A stretch of 64,000 nucleotides of DNA, from the NCBI RefSeq assembly GCF_003464085.1, contig NZ_QSDR01000022.1, positions 17,946 through 81,945 on the forward strand, read 5' to 3'. The position numbers and the translations under genes were made by a program. How positions within the stretch are numbered: the first letter of the stretch is position 1; each line of letters starts with the position of its first letter. Positions 57,961-64,000 of the stretch are shown piece after piece. Origin of the DNA: Clostridium sp. AM58-1XD (GTDB lineage Bacteria; Bacillota; Clostridia; Lachnospirales; Lachnospiraceae). A model generated the notes under the pieces. The model had not been told where the DNA came from. It saw nothing but the letters and a program-made list of their open reading frames with translations, and ran no database searches.

Positions 57961-59142
57961 ATGACGAAAGCACTTGAAGGTGTTCGTATCCTGGATTTTA
58001 CGCGGGCTTATTCCGGGCCATACTGTACAATGCTCCTGGGGGATCTGGGGGCCGAAGTAATCAAGGTTGAACGTGCCGGGAGCGGGGACGATACGCGTAC
58101 CCTGTTCCCTGTAAAAGACGGAAAGAGCGGATATTTTGCCTACCTCAACAGAGGCAAAAAAAGCATCGCTCTGAATTTGAAGTCGGAAGCTGGGAGGAAC
58201 GCTGCATTAGAGATTGCCAAAAAATCAGATATTTTAATCGAGAATTTTTCTCCTGGAACCATGGACAAACTTGGACTTGGATACAACGATATAAAGTCCA
58301 TCAATCCGGATATTGTGTACGCTTCCCTGTCTGGTTTTGGACAATACGGTCCTTACAGTAAAAAACCGGCTTATGACGGTGTAGTCTCCACAATGGCCGG
58401 ACTCGTGAGCCTGTCAGGCACTCCTGAACAGCCGGTACGGCCGGGACCTGCCATAGCGGACAGCGCCACAGGCGTACATTGTGCTTTGGCTGTTATGGCC
58501 GCGTTCTGCTATAAGCTGAGAGGCGGTCATGGACAATATGTGGATGTTGCCATGATGGATACCGTCTTTTCCATGCTGGAAGGCTTCATACCAATGGCCT
58601 CTATGCTGAACATGCTGCCGGAACGGTTCGGCAATGGGAATGCCAGTTCGGCACCATACAATATGTATCAGACCATGGATGGTTTTGTCGCCATCGCTAC
58701 TGCCAATGAAACGCTTTTCAGACGTCTGGCAAAGCTGATGAAACGGGAGGATTTGATCGAAAATCCGAAATTCTGTGAAAATTATCTGCGTAAGCAGAAT
58801 GTAGATGAGCTGGACGCCATCATTGGCAGCTGGACTGCACAGTATACCTCGGACGTTCTTGTCGCCATGCTGGATGAAGCAAAGGTCCCCGGCGGAAAAA
58901 TGAATACGGTATTCGATCTGCTTGAAGATCCGCAGATTAAGGCACGGAACATGCTTATAGAACAGGAGATTCCGGGGCTTGGCACGTTCACTTTTCCCGG
59001 AAATCCGCTAAAGCTGTCACTGACTCCGCCAGATACAAGTAAAAGAGCACCCGAACTGGGCGAGCATGCAGAAGAGATCTTGTTGGAATGCGGGTATTCG
59101 GACGTACAGATTGAACATATGAAAAGAGAAGGAATCATTTGA
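57961..59142 (+). CDS. Family III CoA-transferase (CaiB/BaiF/Frc type)
   Basis: 393 residues. MLLGDLGAEVIKVER near the N-terminus and YVDVAMMDTVFSML, with the catalytic Asp, define the family. AAAGGA places the start at ATG 57961, after the thiolase stop; an open frame from 57889 overlaps that gene and has no ribosome site. It swaps CoA between acyl groups, probably recycling CoA from product to incoming acid. Last gene of the operon. Confidence 0.92.
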   Translation: MTKALEGVRILDFTRAYSGPYCTMLLGDLGAEVIKVERAGSGDDTRTLFPVKDGKSGYFAYLNRGKKSIALNLKSEAGRNAALEIAKKSDILIENFSPGTMDKLGLGYNDIKSINPDIVYASLSGFGQYGPYSKKPAYDGVVSTMAGLVSLSGTPEQPVRPGPAIADSATGVHCALAVMAAFCYKLRGGHGQYVDVAMMDTVFSMLEGFIPMASMLNMLPERFGNGNASSAPYNMYQTMDGFVAIATANETLFRRLAKLMKREDLIENPKFCENYLRKQNVDELDAIIGSWTAQYTSDVLVAMLDEAKVPGGKMNTVFDLLEDPQIKARNMLIEQEIPGLGTFTFPGNPLKLSLTPPDTSKRAPELGEHAEEILLECGYSDVQIEHMKREGII

Positions 59143-59204
59143 ACGAAATCAATGAATTCCCTCTCCTAGAGATGATTTATCTTTATTTAACCTACTGCCA
59201 GCCT

Positions 59205-59243
59205 CAGGCCTTTCTGGATCAAATCTGTATCCAGAAAGGCCTG
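59205..59243. terminator. Strong hairpin between convergent operons
   Basis: CAGGCCTTTCTGGAT (59205-59219) pairs perfectly with 59229-59243 around a nine-base loop. There is no clear T-run on either strand, so it is a strong structure with uncertain termination. It lies between the CaiB-type gene and rsiV. Confidence 0.55.
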
Positions 59244-59271
59244 TACTGATTTGGCATGACTTCACATCGTT

Positions 59272-60189
59272 CTAAAACTCCCCTGTTACAGACTCGGGAA
59301 TCGTGAATTCTACTGCCCCCATATAGCCTGGGGCCACCTGGTATTCATCAAACGTTATCACCATTTTTCCATCTTTATTAAAGTAGTAGCTCTCATCTCC
59401 CGTTAGCCCTTTAAAATCTAATTCCGGCATTTCGGTATCCAGGAAATACGATACAGTTTCATCTGCCTTCATCTGCTCTCTCATCTGCTCTTTGATGTTT
59501 TCACCAATCTTTTCAAGGGCATTCTCCCGCCCAGCCAGCAGTTCCTTCAGGGTCACTACGTTTCCGGTCTCCTTGTCAATGGTAAATACCTTTACAAATT
59601 CTGTTCCGCTGGCCATAATCAGCGTCGTTCTGATTCTCAGGGACAGATATTTATTATTATCAGATACGACATCATAAACGGATTCCAGAGCATAATTACC
59701 TTTCCCCTCACTGGCTTTTAAGTCAGCCTCATACATGGCAATCAGCTGATCCGCATATTCCTGAATGGACTTATTTGCCTCCAGATCCGTATTGTTTTCT
59801 CCTTCTACCTTGGGCACATCAATCTTTGCTTCAAAGTTGTTCGTCTTGTCTTCATATGTGCGGAAGGTAACCACTTTTGATATGCTGCCGATTACCGGGA
59901 TCCGTTCCATAGCCTGAGCTATCGTAGGATTTACATTTGTAAGCACCGTGATTGCAAGAACTGCCGCAGCCGCTGTCATACCTGTACGTTTTATCATAAA
60001 AATAATTCCGCCTTCTCTATTTTTTCTATTATTATTTTTACCGTTCTTCATTTCAGAACCGCCTTCCATCTCTTCTCTTGCCTGTCTGATACCTGCGGCA
60101 ATTCTGTCCTTTGCTTCTTTTGGGACTTTTGTGTGATCATATTGTTCTTTCATGGCATCCACCACTTTCCTGCTTTCTCTTTCATTCAT
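59272..60189 (-). CDS. rsiV: RsiV-like anti-sigma factor (DUF3298)
   Basis: 305 residues. A cytoplasmic N-terminus of about 65 residues binds the sigma factor; one membrane helix (AAAAVLAITVLTNVNPTIAQA) ends in an AQA signal-peptidase-like site; the outer domain is the RsiV/DUF3298 type (GNVVTLKELLAG, YYFNKDGKMVITFDEYQVAP). In Bacillus subtilis RsiV binds lysozyme directly and is then cut by signal peptidase and RasP. The start lies two bases after the sigma gene stop, so the pair is coupled. Confidence 0.85.
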   Translation of the reverse strand: MNERESRKVVDAMKEQYDHTKVPKEAKDRIAAGIRQAREEMEGGSEMKNGKNNNRKNREGGIIFMIKRTGMTAAAAVLAITVLTNVNPTIAQAMERIPVIGSISKVVTFRTYEDKTNNFEAKIDVPKVEGENNTDLEANKSIQEYADQLIAMYEADLKASEGKGNYALESVYDVVSDNNKYLSLRIRTTLIMASGTEFVKVFTIDKETGNVVTLKELLAGRENALEKIGENIKEQMREQMKADETVSYFLDTEMPELDFKGLTGDESYYFNKDGKMVITFDEYQVAPGYMGAVEFTIPESVTGEF

Positions 60190-60190
60190 A

Positions 60191-60667
60191 CTATGCCTCT
60201 CCTCCCATTTCCAGCCTTAATTTCTTCAGCCCACGGTATAATCGGGCTTTTACCGTATTCAGGTTTTCATCCATAATTCTGGCGATTTCGTCCAGTTTCA
60301 GGTCCTCCAGGTAGCGCAGAACAATAATTGTCCGCTCTTTCTCTTCCAACCTGCTTAAGATCTCTTTAAAATCCCACTCCGCATAGCGGTCTTCCCAAAC
60401 GGATTCCGGAATTTCTTCCATTGCTTCTTCTCTTTTGCTCTTTCGAAGAAAATCAAGAGCTGTATTGACAACAATCCTGTAAATCCATGTGGATATATAA
60501 TTCTTATCTTTCAGCTGCCCGCAGTCTCGGACAGCCTTATAGGCGCTTTCCTGCACCACATCCAGCGCGTCATGTTCCTTGCGGACGTAGCTGATGGCCA
60601 CACGGTAGTATTTTTCATAATTTTCAAGAAGAATTCGTTCTACCTCCTGCTCATACTGTTCGCTCAT
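60191..60667 (-). CDS. sigV: ECF sigma factor, SigV-like
   Basis: 158 residues. Region 2 has YYRVAISYVRKEHDALDVVQ and WIYRIVVNTALDFLRK; region 4 has LEEKERTIIVLRYLEDLKL and the helix-turn-helix LDEIARIMDENLNTVKARLY. GGAGAGGAGG overlaps an ATG at 60673, so the ATG at 60667 is preferred. Paired with an RsiV-type anti-sigma factor and preceded by an ECF-type promoter, it should act in a cell-envelope or lysozyme response. Confidence 0.88.
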   Translation of the reverse strand: MSEQYEQEVERILLENYEKYYRVAISYVRKEHDALDVVQESAYKAVRDCGQLKDKNYISTWIYRIVVNTALDFLRKSKREEAMEEIPESVWEDRYAEWDFKEILSRLEEKERTIIVLRYLEDLKLDEIARIMDENLNTVKARLYRGLKKLRLEMGGEA

Positions 60668-60694
60668 TCTCATCCTCCTCTCCTTCTCTATTAA

Positions 60695-60724
60695 TTAGAC
60701 GGCCCAGCTGATAAAAAAGTTGCA
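60695..60724 (-). promoter_or_regulatory. ECF-type (SigV-like) autoregulatory promoter
   Basis: On minus: TGCAACTTTTTT with TGCAAC at 60719-60724, 17 bases, then CGTCTAA (60695-60701). SigV-type promoters have TGAAAC near -35 and CGTC near -10 at this spacing. It lies 28 bases before the sigma start, so the pair probably activates itself. Confidence 0.75.
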
Positions 60725-60764
60725 CCTGTTGATATTTTCCAATTTTTTTCTGCACAATACAAAA

Positions 60765-60880
60765 GAGTGCTGCAAAAGTATAATCCTACATTGCCTTGAT
60801 ACCAGATCTCGTTCCAGGCCGCAGCCAAGTCCCCTCGTCTGATATCGAAGTCAGTGTTTTTATCTTTTTGCAACACTCTC
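60765..60880 (+). repeat. Dispersed nested inverted-repeat element, copy D
   Basis: Outer arms GAGTGCTGCAAAAG (60765-60778) and CTTTTTGCAACACTCTC (60864-60880). The core is CATTGCCTTGATACCAGATC, then GTTCCAGGCCGCAGCCAAGTC, then TCTGATATCGAAG. The orientation of the core is plus, opposite to both flanking genes. It sits between the GGDEF-EAL gene and the sigV promoter. Confidence 0.82.
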
Positions 60881-60891
60881 ACATATCCCGC

Positions 60892-63153
60892 TTATTTTTC
60901 CGCGTTACTTTTTCCGGAAAAGTAACTGGTTTCAAATTCATCCGCGCCAATCGGTTTCGCATAATAATATCCCTGGCCGATATCACACCCGATTGATTCC
61001 ACAAGTTCTTTCTGCTCCTTCGTTTCGATTCCCTCTGCAACAGTTAGAATATGAAGATCATGGGCCAGATTTACGATATTTTTCATAATCAGGTCGCGCC
61101 GTTCAAGATCGATCCCCTCCTCGAGCATCTTCTTATCCAGCTTTAATTCATCAATCTGAAAATCTTTCAGCGTATTAAGCGATGAATATCCGCTTCCAAA
61201 ATCATCCATAGATACGCCAAAACCGATTTCATGCATTTGAGCAATCATCTTTTTCATCTCTTCTTCATTGCTCATGGCAAGACCTTCCGTTACCTCCAGC
61301 ATAATCATGGAGGCGGGAATCTTATATTTCGCAATAATTTCCTTAATCTGATCCAGGTACGTGCCTTTATAAAATACAAGTCTGGACTGGTTGACTGATA
61401 TCGGTACGACAGGGTATCCCTTATCCATCCACTCTCTGAGCTTCCTGCAGGCTTCTTCCAGCATGTACATATCCAGTTTCACACAGAATCCGTTCTGCTC
61501 GAATATATAGATAAACTGGTCAGGATAGAATACCGCACCGTCTTTCCTCTCCCATCTTACCAGCGCCTCCGCACTGTGAAGCTTTCCGGTCTTCAAGTCC
61601 ACTTTCGGCTGAAGTTTCATAATAAAATGGTGTTCCTGAAGCGCTTCATCCATCTGGCTTTCGATTTCGCTACGCATATGAAGCTTTTTATGCATCCGTT
61701 CATCGTAAAATACAATCATGTTTTCATGAAAGCCCTGTGCCTCTTTCAGCGCCAGCTCCACCCAGTTCATCTGAAGATTTATATTTATATTGCGTTCTTC
61801 TTCACTGATATACTTGACTCCGCAGCTACAAATAATCTTGTAGTTCTGGTTATCGCTCAGGCTGAACCTGCTGATTGATTCCATCAGTGAATTCAGACGA
61901 TTTCTCAACACGCCTTCCTCATCCTTAAGAAGCAGCAGCGCAAATCGGTCTCCGCCCGTACGACAGTAAATTTCATGTCCCATGACTATTTCATCACACA
62001 TCCGCTTGATATAGCACAGCAGTTCATCGCCTTTCTGTGCGCCGAACAGTTCATTGATTACCTGAAATTTTTCGATATTGATCATAGCCAATACGAATTC
62101 ATGTTTTGAAGCAAACAGTTCTTTTTCCAGATAGCTAAAGTAGTTACGGTTATACGCGCCCGTCAGAGAATCATAATAAGCCATCCTCATAATAACCGAA
62201 TTGTTATTCCAGATCACCCGAAAAATAAAAATCACCAGACAGACAATCATAATCAAAATCAAAATAAAGCTTCTCTGAAGAAGGTTCATAACACTTTTGA
62301 AACTGCCCAACAATGCAGTCCTTGGAGCTACACAAAATACATACCAGTTATTTATGCCTATGTTTTTAAATTCCAGTTCATATTCAATTTCTTTATATGC
62401 CGCCCATGTATTCGTATCTTTTCCCTGATTTAATTCTTTTGTGACCCTGGCAATTTCATCTGCATCAATCACATTCCCTTCAAACACATTATGGATATCC
62501 TGTTCAATTACTGCATTCTGCGTCCGGATTACAAAGTCGCCATCCGATTCAATCAGATGTATTCTCCCCTGCCCTGCAAAAACTGCATCACTGATCAAAG
62601 ATTCCAGTACCTCAACATCATTCGTCGCCGTTAATGCACCGATAACCACATCGTTTCGGTATACGGGAACTGCATATTGAATTACCCGCTGTTCCAGCAT
62701 TGCATCCTCTATCACACCTGAAACAACGCTTTCTCCATTCAAAGCCCTTATAATCGCCTCATTGCCCGCAACATTCTCATTGCGATATACTCTGCCGTCC
62801 AGGATAACAAAATTGCCGTTCATATCCGTATCTATGATTCCCATACGGATAAAATCGTTCTTAGCATTTGCCGCCTGTATGCACGATAGTAATGCATTAT
62901 CATTAAATGCATCCGCTTTTTCCAAATATGCAGACAAGGTACTCAGCGTCTGCAGATCGCCCTCCAGCTGCTTAACCACAGAGCTTTTGTGAAGCTCCGC
63001 AGAGGAATCCAGAATTCTCTTCGCCTCTTCGATCTGCGCCTTCGCAGCATTCTGCCACCAGACATAACTCGTAACACCTAAAATAATGCTGATTACGGTA
63101 ACCAGCATTGAAGCGATTATGATCTGTCTTTTTGCATTCTTTTCTATAAGCAT
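60892..63153 (-). CDS. Membrane Cache-GGDEF-EAL protein, probable c-di-GMP phosphodiesterase
   Basis: 753 residues: an N-terminal helix, an extracellular Cache-like sensor (about 30-280), a second helix (SFILILIMIVCLVIFIFRVI), a GGDEF-like domain with GGDRF instead of GGDEF, and an EAL domain. EAL residues look complete: SAEALVRW, PISVNQSR, MLEVTEG, VSMDDFGSGYSSLNTL, ELKLDK and TVAEGIET. It should therefore degrade c-di-GMP, with the altered GGDEF acting at most as a GTP-binding regulator. Confidence 0.9.
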   Translation of the reverse strand: MLIEKNAKRQIIIASMLVTVISIILGVTSYVWWQNAAKAQIEEAKRILDSSAELHKSSVVKQLEGDLQTLSTLSAYLEKADAFNDNALLSCIQAANAKNDFIRMGIIDTDMNGNFVILDGRVYRNENVAGNEAIIRALNGESVVSGVIEDAMLEQRVIQYAVPVYRNDVVIGALTATNDVEVLESLISDAVFAGQGRIHLIESDGDFVIRTQNAVIEQDIHNVFEGNVIDADEIARVTKELNQGKDTNTWAAYKEIEYELEFKNIGINNWYVFCVAPRTALLGSFKSVMNLLQRSFILILIMIVCLVIFIFRVIWNNNSVIMRMAYYDSLTGAYNRNYFSYLEKELFASKHEFVLAMINIEKFQVINELFGAQKGDELLCYIKRMCDEIVMGHEIYCRTGGDRFALLLLKDEEGVLRNRLNSLMESISRFSLSDNQNYKIICSCGVKYISEEERNININLQMNWVELALKEAQGFHENMIVFYDERMHKKLHMRSEIESQMDEALQEHHFIMKLQPKVDLKTGKLHSAEALVRWERKDGAVFYPDQFIYIFEQNGFCVKLDMYMLEEACRKLREWMDKGYPVVPISVNQSRLVFYKGTYLDQIKEIIAKYKIPASMIMLEVTEGLAMSNEEEMKKMIAQMHEIGFGVSMDDFGSGYSSLNTLKDFQIDELKLDKKMLEEGIDLERRDLIMKNIVNLAHDLHILTVAEGIETKEQKELVESIGCDIGQGYYYAKPIGADEFETSYFSGKSNAEK

Positions 63154-63295
63154 CTGGTCCTACTCCAACTGTGCATATTTCCTGTCCCTGCCCAAGTCGC
63201 ACTGTACTTTTATTCTAACATAGCACATTGGAAAATTCTATATTTTTATACATTTCGTGAAACGTTTATACATAATTAGTATTAAATAATCACAA

Positions 63296-63332
63296 TGCAA
63301 AAAACCGTAAACAGATAACCTGTTTACGGTTT
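63296..63332 (-). terminator. Terminator of the tRNA cluster
   Basis: AAACCGTAAACAG / CTGTTTACGGTTT, 13 bp with a five-base loop, runs on minus into TTTTTTGC just beyond the tRNA-Leu 3' end. It ends the leftward tRNA transcript. Confidence 0.88.
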
Positions 63333-63334
63333 CG

Positions 63335-63421
63335 TGCCGGCGACCGGAATCGAACCGGTACGGGAGGATAAGTCCCGCAGGATTTTAAGTCCTGTGCGTC
63401 TGCCAGTTCCGCCACGCCGGC
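63335..63421 (-). tRNA. tRNA-Leu (anticodon TAA)
   Basis: 87 bases with a long variable arm, as in class II tRNAs. Acceptor GCCGGCG pairs with CGCCGGC; anticodon stem CAGGA/TCCTG with loop CTTAAAA; GGTTCGATTCC T-loop. CCA is not encoded. Confidence 0.97.
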
Positions 63422-63464
63422 ATTCATGAATTCTCATGACTGGCAACCTTTATTAAATTACCAA

Positions 63465-63537
63465 TGGGGCCTACAGGGCTCGAACCTGTGACCCTCTGCT
63501 TGTAAGGCAGATGCTCTCCCAGCTGAGCTAAGACCCC
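63465..63537 (-). tRNA. tRNA-Val (anticodon TAC)
   Basis: 73 bases. Acceptor GGGGTCT pairs with AGGCCCC (one G-T); TTAGCTCAGCTGGGAGAGC D-arm; loop CTTACAA; GGTTCGAGCC T-loop. Confidence 0.97.
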
Positions 63538-63572
63538 ACGAGTGAAAATCATATGTACCTTTTGGATACAAA

Positions 63573-63646
63573 CGACCCGAATGGGACTCGAACCCACGAC
63601 CTCCGCCGTGACAGGGCGGCGCTCTAACCAACTGAGCCATCGGGCC
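63573..63646 (-). tRNA. tRNA-Asp (anticodon GTC)
   Basis: 74 bases. Acceptor GGCCCGA pairs with TCGGGTC; TGGCTCAGTTGGTTAGAGC D-arm; anticodon stem CCGCC/GGCGG with loop CTGTCAC; discriminator G as expected for Asp. Confidence 0.97.
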
Positions 63647-63685
63647 ATATTCATTTGGTAATAAAACTGTTTCCTTAGTTCAAAG

Positions 63686-63759
63686 TGGACCTTCGGGGAC
63701 TCGAACCCAGGACCGACCGGTTATGAGCCGGTTGCTCTAACCAACTGAGCTAAAGGTCC
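63686..63759 (-). tRNA. tRNA with anticodon CAT (Met elongator or Ile2)
   Basis: 74 bases. Acceptor GGACCTT pairs with AAGGTCC; anticodon stem ACCGG/CCGGT with loop CTCATAA. The GGACCTTTAGCTCAGTTGG start is like the Bacillus tRNA-Ile2 whose C34 is converted to lysidine, so Ile2 is as likely as Met. Confidence 0.93.
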
Positions 63760-63809
63760 AAAATAAAATACTGTACTGGACTTATAACTCACTTGTCAAG
63801 TACTTTAAA

Positions 63810-63882
63810 AGCCGATGATCGGACTCGAACCGATAACCTGCTGATTACAAATCAGCTGCTCTGCCAATTGAGCCACATCGGC
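63810..63882 (-). tRNA. tRNA-Thr (anticodon TGT)
   Basis: 73 bases. Acceptor GCCGATG pairs with CATCGGC; TGGCTCAATTGGCAGAGC D-arm; anticodon stem GCTGA/TCAGC with loop TTTGTAA; discriminator T. Confidence 0.97.
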
Positions 63883-63893
63883 ATAATCTTAAA

Positions 63894-63965
63894 TGACCCC
63901 AACGAGATTCGAACTCGTGTTACCGCCGTGAAAGGGCGATGTCTTAACCGCTTGACCATGGGGCC
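63894..63965 (-). tRNA. tRNA-Glu (anticodon TTC)
   Basis: 72 bases. Acceptor GGCCCCA pairs with TGGGGTC; TGGTCAAGCGGTTAAGAC D-arm; loop CTTTCAC; GTTCGAATC T-loop. First tRNA of the cluster visible; more may lie beyond the window. Confidence 0.97.
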
Positions 63966-64000
63966 TTAGCTTTTCCTGCCTCTTCCGACAGCTTCTGTTT

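Noticed and set aside
63424..63654. Open frames of 76 and 60 residues with AQLVRAPPCHGGGRGFESHSG-like peptides
   Set aside because: These are translations of the tRNA-Val and tRNA-Asp genes, a well-known false protein.

Overview
The window looks like a chromosomal segment of a gut-type Lachnospiraceae bacterium (Enterocloster / [Clostridium] symbiosum / Hungatella-like). The basis is intermediate GC with AT-rich intergenic DNA, AGGAGG ribosome sites, a giant two-ATPase-domain HgdC/BadF-type activator, many lipoprotein-dependent carboxylate and peptide transporters, and a SigV/RsiV pair. The species call is inference; no rRNA is present.

Layout. 1-2740 (minus): a tripartite tricarboxylate transporter operon (tctC-tctB-tctA, tctA cut by the window edge) behind a consensus promoter and a FadR-type operator, divergent from a TIM-barrel isomerase-like gene. 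4018-6420: a scar of mobile DNA (IS200 transposase, relaxase and serine recombinase remnants, one small exported protein). 6639-13364: rhomboid-like protein, CorA, and a 1412-aa HgdC/BadF-type protein. 13455-18314: an AT-richer block with a PanF/YhdT-type symporter, an M19 dipeptidase homologue lacking key metal ligands, a LysR regulator and an EamA exporter. 18525-21680: glyA and recJ. 21898-28261: a PrpR-type sigma-54 activator, a matching -24/-12 promoter, a second tripartite transporter and an amidohydrolase. 28431-35112 (minus): an opp oligopeptide operon ending in a chemoreceptor-like protein with no signalling domain. 35403-35897: tRNA-Arg and a small stefin/cystatin-like protein. 36020-45252: a sugar-acid module (LytS/LytTR two-component system, two GntP permeases, cupin, enolase-superfamily dehydratase, FadR-type regulator, Gfo/Idh/MocA oxidoreductase). 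45244-46326: a glycosyltransferase. 46466-59142: a TRAP transporter, MaoC hydratase, DUF169 protein and LacI regulator facing an operon of acyl-CoA ligase, family I CoA-transferase, FabG-like dehydrogenase, thiolase and family III CoA-transferase. 59272-60724: sigV/rsiV with an ECF-type promoter. 60892-63153: a Cache-GGDEF-EAL protein. 63335-63965 (minus): six tRNA genes.

How they work together. Most of the window is for uptake and first-step catabolism of small organic acids and peptides: two TTT systems, one TRAP, two GntP, one SSS and one Opp transporter, each beside its own regulator and a few enzymes. The TRAP/CoA cluster reads as import of a carboxylate, CoA activation, hydration, oxidation and thiolysis through (R)-3-hydroxyacyl-CoA chemistry, controlled by a LacI repressor with AAAACGTTTT-type operators.

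Two window-wide observations stand out. First, ten otherwise normal genes are interrupted by fifteen sites that are all explained by loss of one base, nearly always in a short homopolymer; this points to sequence error rather than real pseudogenes. Second, a nested inverted-repeat element of about 100-125 bp occurs in four intergenic places, and part of its core reappears in the loop of a terminator.
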